NCBI RefSeq assembly: GCF_003814815.1
Contig: NZ_RKQQ01000002.1
Span: forward strand, 186,001 to 250,000
Reading direction: 5' to 3'
Length of the DNA stretch: 64,000 bases
Origin: Salisediminibacterium halotolerans
GTDB taxonomy: Bacteria; Bacillota; Bacilli; Bacillales; Salisediminibacteriaceae
Of this stretch, positions 17,438-26,799 are shown one piece after another. The translations under genes were made by a program, and so were the position numbers. A model generated the notes under the pieces. The model saw only the letters and a list, made by a program, of their open reading frames with translations. It did no database searches and was not told the origin of the DNA. Numbering within the stretch: the stretch's first letter is position 1; every line of letters starts with the position of its first letter.

Positions 17438-17863
17438 TTGGGAAAAAGAGACCTTTCAACCTTGGAACATCATTTGTTTGTCTGTCAAGGTGATACGTGC
17501 AAGAAAAACGGTGCTAAGCAGCTGCGAAAAAACCTCAAACAAGCCGTTGAAGAACGCGGCTTAAAAAAAAGTGTACTCGTCACAAAAACAGAATGCCTTG
17601 ATCGGTGTAATGATAAGTGTACAGCTGTGGACTACCCGGCCGGTGTGTGGTACAAAGACCTCAACCTAACTGATGCTCCCAAGCTGGCAGAGATGATAGA
17701 AACGAACGACGTATGGCCGGAAAAAACGAGTTACATTCGTGATGAAAGGGGATTCTCCAAAGAGATGCCCTCGTCCGTTAAAGTTTTTTATCCGGAAGGG
17801 AAAACTAAACCGGAAAAAGAAAAGAAGAAAACGAAAAACAAGAAGAAGAAAAAATCTAACTAG
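17438..17863 (+). CDS. Thioredoxin-like [2Fe-2S] ferredoxin domain protein with lysine-rich tail
   Basis: The 141-residue product resembles the thioredoxin-fold [2Fe-2S] ferredoxins. Candidate ligands are Cys16 and Cys21 in FVCQGDTCKKNG and the later ECLDRCNDKC, with the strand LVTKTECL before it. An electron-carrier role is inferred; the partner is unknown. The last 20 or so residues are almost all Lys, Glu, Thr and Asn, an unusual basic tail that could bind nucleic acid or membrane. The start is TTG at 17438, supported by GAGAGGAGGG seven bases upstream. It ends 19 bases before dapF and may be co-transcribed with it. Confidence 0.78.
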   Translation: MGKRDLSTLEHHLFVCQGDTCKKNGAKQLRKNLKQAVEERGLKKSVLVTKTECLDRCNDKCTAVDYPAGVWYKDLNLTDAPKLAEMIETNDVWPEKTSYIRDERGFSKEMPSSVKVFYPEGKTKPEKEKKKTKNKKKKKSN

Positions 17864-17882
17864 GCTGGAAGTGGTGACTGTA

Positions 17883-18857
17883 ATGGAAATTGAGATGATT
17901 AAATGCCATGGTTCAGGCAATGACTTCATCATTATTGATGAAATGGATGACAGCTATCATTTGACAGAAACGTCGCGCATTGCGTTGACGAAAGTGTTGG
18001 CAGACAGAAAAGGTCCGGCAGGATCGGACGGTTTATTGTTTATTCAAACGAGCAGCGAAGCGGATGCACGTATGCGTATGTTCAATTCGGACGGAAGCGA
18101 AGCGGAAATGTGCGGAAACGGTTTAAGGTGCGTGGCGCGCTACATTCTTGAGCGATTCGGCAAAAAAGAGGCTGTAATAGAGACGATGCAGGCAAACTTA
18201 GCCGTTGCTGAAACAGAGGCGATTTTTCCCGATGTGCCCACTTTTGAAGTAGCGATTGAACCTGTGTTGCTCGATCCGGCATCATTGCCGTTAACAACTG
18301 ATTATACGCCGCATATCGAAAAACCAATTCCAGAGCTGGATATAAAACGCACTTATACAGCGTTGAGTGTTCCTAATCCGCATTTAGTTTCGATTACAGA
18401 CGCGCTTTCGCCGGAAGAGGTTGAAAAAGTCGGCCAGCAGGCAAATGAGAATAAACGTTTGCTTCCAAATGGAACAAACGTAAGTTTCCTTTCGCCGATA
18501 GAATCGCAAAAAATATTTGTCAGAACGTTCGAGCGGGGCGTCGGACTGACATCTGCCTGCGGGACAGCGATGTCCGCGTCCGCGCTCGTTTCGATATTAG
18601 CAGGCCATAACAATTTGAACGAAGTGATTACTGTTTTAAATCCTGGAGGCATGGTCCAATGTGTCGTCCGTCAAACAGGCGATGACGGCTATACGATTCG
18701 GTTAAGGGGCAATGCGACATACGAGTTCTCCGCAGTTGTTTCTATTGATCCTGAAGATATGACGTTTGCGGAACTAAACGAGATGTCGGTGTATGAAGAT
18801 GAAATCGCCGGATACGAAAAACTGGCGCAAGCAGCGGCAGAACTCAGTGCACAGTAA
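17883..18857 (+). CDS. dapF: Diaminopimelate epimerase
   Basis: DapF interconverts LL- and meso-diaminopimelate for lysine and peptidoglycan synthesis, using two cysteines as acid and base. They are seen in EMCGNGLRC (Cys77) and TSACGTAMSAS (Cys226). The N-terminal KCHGSGNDFIIID is typical. At 324 residues it is about 40 longer than the common form, with the extra length after the second domain. The ATG at 17883 follows GGAAGTGGTGA; the frame extends upstream but over the preceding gene. Confidence 0.93.
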   Translation: MEIEMIKCHGSGNDFIIIDEMDDSYHLTETSRIALTKVLADRKGPAGSDGLLFIQTSSEADARMRMFNSDGSEAEMCGNGLRCVARYILERFGKKEAVIETMQANLAVAETEAIFPDVPTFEVAIEPVLLDPASLPLTTDYTPHIEKPIPELDIKRTYTALSVPNPHLVSITDALSPEEVEKVGQQANENKRLLPNGTNVSFLSPIESQKIFVRTFERGVGLTSACGTAMSASALVSILAGHNNLNEVITVLNPGGMVQCVVRQTGDDGYTIRLRGNATYEFSAVVSIDPEDMTFAELNEMSVYEDEIAGYEKLAQAAAELSAQ

Positions 18858-18858
18858 A

Positions 18859-18892
18859 AGAGACCCGGCCTTAGAGCCGGGTCTCTTTTTTC
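18859..18892 (+). terminator. Terminator between dapF and the convergent aldo/keto reductase gene
   Basis: GAGACCCGGC / GCCGGGTCTC with a six-base loop, followed by six T on the plus strand and preceded by A residues, so it can work for both strands. Confidence 0.9.
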
Positions 18893-18907
18893 TCATGCCA
18901 ATCAAGT

Positions 18908-19732
18908 TTAGCGCACGTTCATCTCTTTTGGTTCAGGACCTTGACGCTCACCGTTGTCAAGCTGATTAATCTCAGCGATTTCACTTTCGGATAAGGAAAA
19001 ATCAAATACGTCGAAATTTTCTTCGATACGTTTCGGCGTGACGGATTTTGGAATCACAATGCTGTTTCTTTCCAGGTGCCAGCGAATAATCACCTGTGCG
19101 GGAGTTTTATTATGAGCTTTGGCAATCGTCTGAATCGTTTCATTTTGCAGCACTTCTTTTCCTTGCATCAATGGGCTCCAAGCTTCGAGATAAATGTTAT
19201 GTTGATCAAGAAATTGTTTGAGTTCTGTTTGCTGCAAATAAGGATGGCATTCGACTTGATTGACTGCCGGTGTAACAGTGCACTCATCGAGCAGGCGCTG
19301 AATGTGATCGATATCGAAGTTGCAAACGCCGATCGCCTTTGTTTTCCCGTCTTGATAGAGCTTTTCCATCGCTTTGTACGTGTCGACATAGTCATCGTAC
19401 TCTGGTGTCGGCCAGTGTATTAAATAAAGATCAACGTAATCCAGCCCGAGACGTTCAAGGCTGTCTTCCATAGCTTGCAATGTGTTGTCATAACCTTGAT
19501 CGGCGTTCCAGACTTTCGTTGTAATAAAAAGCTCCTCGCGCGGGATTCCTGACTCTGCAATAGCTTGTCCTACCCCGCGTTCATTGCGGTAAATCATTGC
19601 CGTGTCAATTGAGCGGTATCCGGTTTCTAAAGCTTTTTTCACTGCCGGCGCTGCTTCCTCTTCAGGGACTTGCCATACGCCAAACCCGATTTGCGGCATT
19701 TTCAATTGATTATTCAATGTAACGATATCCAT
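18908..19732 (-). CDS. Aldo/keto reductase
   Basis: An NADPH-dependent aldehyde/ketone reductase with a TIM-barrel fold. The 274-residue product shows the catalytic tetrad of Asp and Tyr in SIDTAMIYRNE, Lys in TTKVWN and His in LIHWPTP, plus the cofactor loop region VIPKSVTPKRIEEN. It resembles the Bacillus YvgN/YtbE group that detoxifies methylglyoxal and other aldehydes; the true substrate is not deducible. The ATG at 19732 follows AGAGGTGA; an upstream in-frame start lacks such a site. Confidence 0.88.
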   Translation of the reverse strand: MDIVTLNNQLKMPQIGFGVWQVPEEEAAPAVKKALETGYRSIDTAMIYRNERGVGQAIAESGIPREELFITTKVWNADQGYDNTLQAMEDSLERLGLDYVDLYLIHWPTPEYDDYVDTYKAMEKLYQDGKTKAIGVCNFDIDHIQRLLDECTVTPAVNQVECHPYLQQTELKQFLDQHNIYLEAWSPLMQGKEVLQNETIQTIAKAHNKTPAQVIIRWHLERNSIVIPKSVTPKRIEENFDVFDFSLSESEIAEINQLDNGERQGPEPKEMNVR

Positions 19733-19878
19733 ATGTATCACCTCTGAGCTTAATTTTGAAACCAGTTTCAGTATAGCATTGATTGAAAACGCATGCACGA
19801 TTTGATAGATAAGGAAATTGACCTTTACGCCGGGCTCTTGTAAAGTAATAGGGGGAATTTAGTTGTGAGGTGTGTCAA

Positions 19879-20529
19879 ATGAAAATTGATAAATTTAAAC
19901 GAAACTGCAACTGGTTCATTGTTGCTATGCTTATCGTTGCAGCGATTCACAGTTTTTTCTATGTTGTTACGCAAGACGGACATAATATCGCACAAATCAT
20001 CGTGGCCGTTTTTGCGGCAGGGTATTTTTTCACTTTGCATCGGCCAAACGTGTCAGCTTACGTTGAAGCAGACCGTTCCGGAAACAGAGGCGGCGGTTTG
20101 TTAGCGATCGGTTTAGCCTCTGCTGCAGGGTTGTATATCATGGTTAGCGGCATGCATCCGGTCATTGTGATTTTGCTATCGGCCCTTTTCTTTATCAGTG
20201 CGGCCGTATTTATTTTTTTATTGACCGTTTATGAAAAATTGAATATGCCGGATGCTGATGATATGGAACCGCTCGATAACGATGAAATGGTCCTTGCCAA
20301 TGATGCTCTGATCGGCGTGAAGCGCGGCCGGCGCTTAGACCTTCTCTACATTGACCGCGGAAACGGCCGCGAAGCGATTCCGGTGATGACCCAGTTAACG
20401 TATGCAACGATATATGATCCGTTTGTGAAAGTTTCAGCGGAAGAAGACGGTTATTCAGGTGTTCTTTATTGTTCCATGGACCAGTTTAAGCTTCTTAAAG
20501 AACGAGCGCCTGATGATCAGCAGCCGTAG
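19879..20529 (+). CDS. Membrane protein of unknown function
   Basis: I do not recognise a family. The 216-residue product has four predicted membrane helices (about residues 11-30, 38-54, 72-89 and 92-117) in its first half and a soluble, acidic C-terminal domain (about 120-216) with the segments NDALIGVKRGRRLDLLYIDRG and YCSMDQFKLLKER. The ATG at 19879 follows GTGAGGTGTG. It lies divergently from the aldo/keto reductase gene and 61 bases upstream of lplJ, so it might share a transcript with lplJ. Confidence 0.75.
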   Translation: MKIDKFKRNCNWFIVAMLIVAAIHSFFYVVTQDGHNIAQIIVAVFAAGYFFTLHRPNVSAYVEADRSGNRGGGLLAIGLASAAGLYIMVSGMHPVIVILLSALFFISAAVFIFLLTVYEKLNMPDADDMEPLDNDEMVLANDALIGVKRGRRLDLLYIDRGNGREAIPVMTQLTYATIYDPFVKVSAEEDGYSGVLYCSMDQFKLLKERAPDDQQP

Positions 20530-20590
20530 CGGAAGAAGTTGGAATGTGATACTATAGAAGCGGAATGAACGCGATGAGGAGGCTCTTTAC

Positions 20591-21583
20591 ATGAAGTTTA
20601 TAGCGGTAGACAACGAGAACATTACAAACCCAAAGATCAATTTGGCTATTGAAGAGTATGCGTTGAAAAATTTGCCGATTGACGATTCATATTTGCTTTT
20701 TTATGTCAATGAACCGAGCATTATTATCGGAAAGAACCAAAATACGCTGGAAGAAATCAATAAGGATTATGTCGATGAACACGGCATTCACGTTGTCCGC
20801 CGTTTGTCCGGCGGAGGCGCGGTGTACCATGACCTAGGCAATTTAAATTTCAGTTTTATTACGAAAGATGACGGCAACAGTTTTCAAAACTTTCAAAAGT
20901 TCACTCAGCCTGTCGTTGATACATTGAATAAAATGGGGGTTGAAGCGGAACTGAGCGGCCGCAACGATATTCATGTCGGGGAACGGAAAATTTCCGGCAA
21001 CGCCCAATATACGACTCGGGGGCGCATGTTCAGCCACGGAACATTAATGCTTGATTCAGAGATAGAAACCGTTGTCAAGGCGCTGAACGTCAGTGACGAA
21101 AAGATTCGTTCAAAAGGGATTAAATCGATCCGCAGCCGGGTTGCCAACATCAACGAATTTCTGGAAGAGAAAATAACGGTCGCAGATCTGAAAAAAGCGA
21201 TCCTCGAGTTCGTATTCGCAGAAGGGGATGTTGAGACGTATGAACTGACAGATGAGGATTGGGAAGGTATTCATGAAATTTCGGAATCGCGTTATCAGAA
21301 TTGGGATTGGAATTACGGGCGCAATCCGAAATTTGATTTGCAGCGTTCAAAGCGTTTTGATGCGGGAACGATTGACATTCGCCTTGATGTTAAAAAGCAA
21401 GTCATTCAGGATGTGAAAATTTTCGGGGATTTCTTCGGCGTCGGAGATGTGTCTGAGGTGGAAGAGATGCTGAAAAATGTACCGTATGAAAAAAATGCGA
21501 TTCATGAAGCCTTGAGCGATCTGGACATGAGCTATTATTTCGGCCGGATCTCCCGGGAAGATTTCATCGAATTAATATACTGA
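20591..21583 (+). CDS. lplJ: Lipoate-protein ligase
   Basis: LplJ attaches free lipoate (or octanoate) via lipoyl-AMP to the E2 subunits of 2-oxoacid dehydrogenases and to GcvH. The 330-residue product has the N-terminal catalytic domain with EPSIIIGKNQNTLEEIN, RRLSGGGAVYHDLGN and the adenylate-binding lysine in GERKISGNAQY, and the C-terminal accessory domain (about 245-330) found in Bacillus LplJ-type and E. coli LplA-type ligases. The ribosome site GAGGAGG precedes the ATG. Its terminator is duplicated around element copy C. Confidence 0.93.
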   Translation: MKFIAVDNENITNPKINLAIEEYALKNLPIDDSYLLFYVNEPSIIIGKNQNTLEEINKDYVDEHGIHVVRRLSGGGAVYHDLGNLNFSFITKDDGNSFQNFQKFTQPVVDTLNKMGVEAELSGRNDIHVGERKISGNAQYTTRGRMFSHGTLMLDSEIETVVKALNVSDEKIRSKGIKSIRSRVANINEFLEEKITVADLKKAILEFVFAEGDVETYELTDEDWEGIHEISESRYQNWDWNYGRNPKFDLQRSKRFDAGTIDIRLDVKKQVIQDVKIFGDFFGVGDVSEVEEMLKNVPYEKNAIHEALSDLDMSYYFGRISREDFIELIY

Positions 21584-21587
21584 GCAA

Positions 21588-21622
21588 AAATGATCCGCTC
21601 CCGAAAGAGGAGCGGATCATTT
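21588..21622 (+). terminator. Left copy of duplicated terminator (element copy C)
   Basis: ATGATCCGCTCC / GGAGCGGATCAT hairpin, 35 bases, identical to the copy at 21992-22026. It follows the lplJ stop codon. Confidence 0.85.
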
Positions 21623-21992
21623 CAGACTGTCGACAAACGATTATTTTTGATGTCAGCCATGAATCCACTACCCTCCGCTTGCCCCGGGCAAGGACTCAGC
21701 TAGTATTCGGCGGCCTTAGACCGCCGAATCCGGATCTTCGTCTCTTGCTTTCCCGGAGGCGTCGGAGGAGTGGATGCATGGCTTCTTTCTTATGAATAGG
21801 CTTGCTTTAAAAAGAGGATGACCCAGCATCCCGGCTTTTTCCCGCGGGAAAGCGAGACAGACGAGACCCTGCAGGGCGTCAGCCCGAAGCGGCTCGGAGC
21901 CCGCCCGCAGGAAATAAGCCGGACGATGCGTCGTCATCCGGTCTTTAATCAAGTTAACATCTGACGATAGCATGACTTTGTTAACAATCTGA
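21622..21992 (+). mobile_element. Terminator-associated miniature element, copy C
   Basis: A 371-base copy with ends TCAGACTGTCGACAAACG and ACTTTGTTAACAATCTGA (imperfect inverted repeats). It is flanked by a perfect 35-base direct repeat, the terminator hairpin of this locus. Perfect flanks suggest this is one of the younger insertions. A reading frame on the minus strand (21716-22024) spans the repeat and is shared as fragments with other copies, so it is not a gene. Confidence 0.9.
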
Positions 21993-22026
21993 AATGATCC
22001 GCTCCCGAAAGAGGAGCGGATCATTT
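21992..22026 (-). terminator. Right copy of duplicated terminator (element copy C)
   Basis: Identical 35-base hairpin abutting the deoD stop codon, so it now serves deoD on the minus strand while the left copy serves lplJ. Confidence 0.85.
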
Positions 22027-22743
22027 TTATGCTTCTTCAGTGTTTACTGCTGCGTCCAACGCGACGTGAATCATATCGTTAAACGTTTCTTGACGCTCCT
22101 GCGACGTTGTTTCTTCACCGGTTAATATGTGGTCGCTTACTGTTAATACGGACAGCGCGTTGACATTGAAGCGCGCTGCGATCGTATAAAGGGCGGATGT
22201 TTCCATCTCAACAGCGAGAACTTGATGGCGGGCTAATTCGGGAACAAGATTTTTATCTTCATTGTAGAAAATATCGCTCGTAAAGACGCTTCCAACCTGT
22301 GCGGTTAAGTTTTGTTTCACAGCGCCGTCGTAGGCTTTTTTCAAAAGACCGAAATCAGCTGTCGGAGCAAAATCAATCCCGTTAAAATGGTGGTTATTTG
22401 CACTGCTGTCCGTCGACGCACTCATCGCAATAATAACATCGCGGACTTTGACATCTTTTTGAATCGCACCGCATGTGCCGACGCGGATCAAGTTTTTCAC
22501 ACCGTATTCATTGATCAGTTCGTGCGTATAAATGGAAATAGACGGTACGCCCATGCCGGTTCCTTGTACAGAGACGCGCTTGCCTTTATACGTTCCTGTA
22601 TAACCGTACATGCCGCGGACTTCATTGTAGCAGGTGACATCTTCGAGGAAATTGTCAGCAATAAATTTTGCGCGCAAAGGATCGCCGGGCAGTAAAATGG
22701 ACTCCGCAATATCTCCTTTGTTCGCTCCAATATGTACACTCAT
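22027..22743 (-). CDS. deoD: Purine nucleoside phosphorylase, DeoD type
   Basis: DeoD phosphorolyses purine (deoxy)nucleosides for salvage. The 238-residue product has [21 protein letters not shown], the phosphate-binding RVGTCGAIQ, the ribose-binding EMETSALY and the catalytic-loop aspartate in [11 protein letters not shown]. It is a hexameric-type enzyme by length and motifs. It is convergent with lplJ across element copy C. Confidence 0.95.
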   Translation of the reverse strand: MSVHIGANKGDIAESILLPGDPLRAKFIADNFLEDVTCYNEVRGMYGYTGTYKGKRVSVQGTGMGVPSISIYTHELINEYGVKNLIRVGTCGAIQKDVKVRDVIIAMSASTDSSANNHHFNGIDFAPTADFGLLKKAYDGAVKQNLTAQVGSVFTSDIFYNEDKNLVPELARHQVLAVEMETSALYTIAARFNVNALSVLTVSDHILTGEETTSQERQETFNDMIHVALDAAVNTEEA

Positions 22744-22883
22744 TTTACATCAACCTTTCACGTGGATTTTAAATGCCGGAGAAAGATGTCTGACATCTGT
22801 CCTCTCTTTTGCTAGCATATTCACTTCTTAACGTATCATATGAAACCGTTTTATGCCAGATGAAATCGAAGAATTATCAAAAA

Positions 22884-23429
22884 CTATAAGGTTTCCTGGC
22901 CGGGAGACCAATCGGCAGGACAAAATCCTTCTGCTTGCAACGCCTGAATAACGCGAAGGATCTCATCAACGTTGCGTCCGGTATTGATCGTATGAATGAC
23001 GGAATACTGCAGCTCGCCTTCCGGACTGATAATGAACAAACCGCGCAAAGCGAACCCTTCATCTTCCATAAGCACGCCATATTCATGAGAGACCCGGTGA
23101 TTGGCATCGGAAGCCAACGGAAATGCGAGTTTTTCCAGACCTTGCTCAGTGCGCGGCGTGTTAATCCATGCAGAGTGAGCTTGGACCGAATCGGTTGAGA
23201 TTCCGATAATATCGACATCGAGTTTTTCAAATTCTTTAAAGCGGTCGCTTAATGAGGTGATTTCAGAAAGACAAACAGGCGTGAAATCCATCGGGTAAAA
23301 AAACAACACCGTCCATTTATCTTCCTTCATAATTTCTTCAAGCGTGATTTTATGCATTGATTTATCCGGCAAAACGGCATTCATTTCGAAACGGGGCGCC
23401 TGTTTGCCGACCATTCGTTTTTCCGACAT
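22884..23429 (-). CDS. 2-Cys peroxiredoxin (AhpC/TSA family)
   Basis: A thiol peroxidase reducing hydrogen or alkyl peroxides. The 181-residue product has the thioredoxin fold, the peroxidatic cysteine in FYPMDFTPVCLSE (Cys53) and the resolving cysteine in GFCPADW (Cys170) as in typical 2-Cys enzymes. The usual VCPTE is altered to VCLSE, so the proline after the active cysteine is lost. It starts 28 bases downstream of the nucleotidyltransferase stop and is likely in the same transcript. Confidence 0.9.
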   Translation of the reverse strand: MSEKRMVGKQAPRFEMNAVLPDKSMHKITLEEIMKEDKWTVLFFYPMDFTPVCLSEITSLSDRFKEFEKLDVDIIGISTDSVQAHSAWINTPRTEQGLEKLAFPLASDANHRVSHEYGVLMEDEGFALRGLFIISPEGELQYSVIHTINTGRNVDEILRVIQALQAEGFCPADWSPGQETL

Positions 23430-23457
23430 AATGTTCCCTCCCGTGAATAATACTTCG

Positions 23458-26070
23458 TTACGTCTCGTTGCCGGATGCTAAGACGCGGTTAGCGTATTGC
23501 AACAGTTCGTCAGCTGTAATGTCCGGGTTTTCGAGCTGGATAATTTCTAATTCAAATAAAATATCTTTGAAATGCGGCCCCGGCTTGAAACCGGCATTAA
23601 TGAGCTCCTTCCCGCCGACAAGCGGGGTGAGCTGATTTCGTTTTATAACATAATTAATTCCGGCTTGACGCAATTCAGCATCGGCAAAAACGAGAGCGCC
23701 TGCTAAAGATTCATTTTTCGTTTGCGACAGCTGGCGATGCCACTCACCGGTTTGCGAAGACGCTGAAATGGCCGCTGAATCCGTCATCGATGTTACGGCG
23801 TGCAGCGTTGTATTCAGTATGTGCTTGTCATCTTTAGATAAAGCGAACGTCGCAGCATGAATCAACGCTTGATGATGATCTTGAAACATCACAAATAAAT
23901 ATTCAATCCAAAACGATGGTTTCATTTTAACATGATTTGCTTCGAATTCCTTTCTGACATCTGTAAGGAGCTGAATTCTTTGCAAAATTGTTTTTTCAGA
24001 CAGCGAAGTGGAAATGATATAATTCAAACAGGACAAATCGATCATTCGTTTGGCGCCTGCGGGAGCATCTTCTTCATAAAACATTTTTGAAAGCTCGCCG
24101 GCAAGTCTCGCTTTGGAAACGGAGCGGAGATTATTGGCAGCTTGACGGGCGAGTTCATGTGTTTGCGCATCCATCTGAAACGAAAACCGCGTTTCAAAAC
24201 GAATGGCCCGTAAAATTCTCGTCGGATCTTCGACAAAACTTAAATTGTATAAAACGCGGATACGCCCTTTGTTAATATCTTCATAGCCGTGAAAGTAATC
24301 AAGCAGATCGCCGAATTCTTGCGTGCTGATACATACACCCATGGCATTGATCGTAAAATCGCGGCGGAAAAGGTCTTCTTTAATCGTCGACATTTCTACT
24401 TTTGGAAGTGCAGCGGGAAAGTCATAATATTCTGTCCGGGCGCTTGTTAAATCGACTTTAAATCCGGACGGATGCTTCCAGACAGCTGTGCGGAATTGTT
24501 TGTGCGTGCGGATCGACCCCCCGTAAAGTTTTTGCAGCTCTTCGGCAAGCAAGATGCCGTCGCCTTCAATGACAATATCCATATCGACGTTATCCCGGTT
24601 TAACAGGAGGTCCCTGACCATGCCGCCGATTAAAAAAGCGTTCATATCCCGTTCGGCTGCTTCTTTGCCGATGAGTTCCAACAATTGAAAAATGACGGGA
24701 GGGAGCTGTTTTTTCATCGTCTCCGTCACTTGACGCTTCATGGGAATTTTCGAACGGGTCGATAGCGACAAATGGACGCTGCGCTTTCCGTGCATGGCTC
24801 GAATGACATCCGAGCGGGAAACAATCCCTACAAGCTCTTTGTTTTCAAGTACCGGAAGGCGCCCGACTTGATCATCAATCATGTACTCGCGAATTGTTTC
24901 AATTGTCTCATCAGCAGAGATCGTTATCGGCTCCCGGGTCATATACCCTTTTACAGGCGCATGACCGAGCTGATGATGCAGCGCCTTGTCGATATCCCGT
25001 CTTGATATAATTCCGATGACCTGCTCATTTTCAACAATAGGGAAACCGGTATGACCATAGCGATAGAGCATTTTTGATGCAGTTTCAATCGTCGTTTCCG
25101 GAGCGATGACACGAACGGGAGAACTCATCAGCTCTTTTGCGGTTAAAGCCGGTCGGACAATTGAAGAAATGTTCTGTTCAATTTGCTCAAGGACGTTGCT
25201 TAACGGGTCATCTTTAACGTTGGCAGAAGCAGCTTGTTCATGCCCGCCGCCGTTAAAAGCTGCCATCAGCGGAAGCAAATTGACGCGTTCTGACTGCCCT
25301 CTTCCGGTGATGAATGTTTTATTTTCCATTTTGACCGCTGCGATAACGGCGTCGGCACCGGTTATTTGAATCAGCTTTGCGGCAATATCGGCTAAATGGC
25401 CGGTGAAATGAGACTGCAGGTGGCTGGTGATACAAATGTCTAAACCGTCGATGCTGCGAATATCAGCTTTTTGCAGCAGCGTTCGGAAAAGTTTTTGTTG
25501 TTCGCCTTTTAACGGCGGTTCACGGAACTGATCGACAACTCGTAAATTCGCGCCGTTTTCGACGAAAAAAGCCGCAGCGCGAAGATCGCGTCCGGTCGTT
25601 GACAGATAAGAAAATGAACCTGTGTCCGAATAAACGCCGAGAGCGAAAACAGTAGCTTCAAACGGCGTAACTGCAATTTGTTCGGCTTGCAGTTTTTCCG
25701 CCAATATCGTTACCGTAGCCCCGGTTCGCTCAATTTGCTTTGTTGCGTTTTTCAGCGTGTCAGCCGTTTCAGGATGGTGGTCGTACACGTTCAATGTGAG
25801 CGATTCTGCAGAGGGGAGTTTATCGGCAATATCGCCGATTCGGTTGAATGAATTTGTATCGACAAGAATGATTTCAGTCACAGAAGGAAAAGATACTTCT
25901 TTTGCCGAAATAGTTGGGAATGTATCCTTATAAATAGCAAAAAAATGTTCCACTTCTGCTGAAAGCTTATCAGGAAGGACCATTTTAGCTTCAGGATAAA
26001 GTTTTTGCGCTGCCAACATAGATGAAAAACCATCAAAGTCAAGATTAGTATGTGATAAAATAAGTTTCAA
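23458..26070 (-). CDS. DHH phosphoesterase - CBS pair - tRNA nucleotidyltransferase fusion
   Basis: The 870-residue product has three modules: a DHH/DHHA1 phosphoesterase (1-300; SHTNLDFDGFSS, VYDHHPE, GGGHEQAAS), two CBS domains (about 310-425), and a class II tRNA nucleotidyltransferase head (about 450-870; LIGGMVRDLLL, VDMDIVIEGDG, RRDFTINAMG, DPTRILRAIRFETRF). Such fusions occur in many Bacillaceae and in deep-branching bacteria, where related enzymes can add only the final A or only CC rather than full CCA; which applies here cannot be read off. The start is TTG at 26070, with GGAGGG six bases before it. Confidence 0.88.
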   Translation of the reverse strand: MKLILSHTNLDFDGFSSMLAAQKLYPEAKMVLPDKLSAEVEHFFAIYKDTFPTISAKEVSFPSVTEIILVDTNSFNRIGDIADKLPSAESLTLNVYDHHPETADTLKNATKQIERTGATVTILAEKLQAEQIAVTPFEATVFALGVYSDTGSFSYLSTTGRDLRAAAFFVENGANLRVVDQFREPPLKGEQQKLFRTLLQKADIRSIDGLDICITSHLQSHFTGHLADIAAKLIQITGADAVIAAVKMENKTFITGRGQSERVNLLPLMAAFNGGGHEQAASANVKDDPLSNVLEQIEQNISSIVRPALTAKELMSSPVRVIAPETTIETASKMLYRYGHTGFPIVENEQVIGIISRRDIDKALHHQLGHAPVKGYMTREPITISADETIETIREYMIDDQVGRLPVLENKELVGIVSRSDVIRAMHGKRSVHLSLSTRSKIPMKRQVTETMKKQLPPVIFQLLELIGKEAAERDMNAFLIGGMVRDLLLNRDNVDMDIVIEGDGILLAEELQKLYGGSIRTHKQFRTAVWKHPSGFKVDLTSARTEYYDFPAALPKVEMSTIKEDLFRRDFTINAMGVCISTQEFGDLLDYFHGYEDINKGRIRVLYNLSFVEDPTRILRAIRFETRFSFQMDAQTHELARQAANNLRSVSKARLAGELSKMFYEEDAPAGAKRMIDLSCLNYIISTSLSEKTILQRIQLLTDVRKEFEANHVKMKPSFWIEYLFVMFQDHHQALIHAATFALSKDDKHILNTTLHAVTSMTDSAAISASSQTGEWHRQLSQTKNESLAGALVFADAELRQAGINYVIKRNQLTPLVGGKELINAGFKPGPHFKDILFELEIIQLENPDITADELLQYANRVLASGNET

Positions 26071-26135
26071 TGATATCCCTCCGACAACCGGCGTTAACAG
26101 AAACAAGCATCCTCCTGCGGGAAGATGCCTTCAAG

Positions 26136-26678
26136 TTAAGACTTGCGAATCGTAAATGAGCTGATCATTAAAATTGACAAGATTAAGATAATAAACATAA
26201 AGATATGCGGTTCAACAGCCGTGTTCAGTAAATGACTCACGGTTAAAATACACCCGGCGCCGGTAATCGGCAGACCGACAAAATAGCCTTCTTGTTCGGA
26301 AACGTTAAAACGTGCAAGGCGGATGGCGCCGCAGGCAATAAAGATAACGGCTGCCATCGACCCGGCAATCCCGAAATCTTGCAATGTTGATTGATAAATG
26401 AGCAATGCGGGGGCAAGACCAAACGATATAAGATCACATAATGAGTCCAATTGTTTGCCGAGCTCAGATTCAATATTCATTTTTCGGGCTATTTTACCGT
26501 CCATTCGATCAAAAACAGCTGCTATGCAAATAAGCGCAACGGTTAATCCGAATTGTCCTTGCAAAACAAAAATTATTGCCATGCTTCCAAGGCCTAAATT
26601 CACGATCGTCAGCATATTTGCAGTTTGGCTTCGTACACGTCTTGTACTATTGTCCATCAACTGCTGAAGCAGAATCAT
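26136..26678 (-). CDS. pssA: CDP-diacylglycerol-serine O-phosphatidyltransferase
   Basis: PssA makes phosphatidylserine in the membrane. The 180-residue product has the CDP-alcohol phosphatidyltransferase motif DG-X2-AR-X8-G-X3-D-X3-D, here DGKIAR...GKQLDSLCD, and about five membrane helices. I place the start at ATG 26678, seven bases after GGAGAG; an in-frame TTG farther upstream overlaps that site. The next enzyme of the pathway, psd, is divergently encoded next door, so the two form a phosphatidylethanolamine locus. Confidence 0.92.
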   Translation of the reverse strand: MILLQQLMDNSTRRVRSQTANMLTIVNLGLGSMAIIFVLQGQFGLTVALICIAAVFDRMDGKIARKMNIESELGKQLDSLCDLISFGLAPALLIYQSTLQDFGIAGSMAAVIFIACGAIRLARFNVSEQEGYFVGLPITGAGCILTVSHLLNTAVEPHIFMFIILILSILMISSFTIRKS

Positions 26679-26799
26679 GGCATCACTCTCCAAGCAGGTA
26701 TTTTTTTAAACACCTTCATTATAAAGGAATATTATATCATATATTATCTCACATCCGCAGTATTAAAAGCGAGCGAATTTAACATCGAGGAGGAAAATA

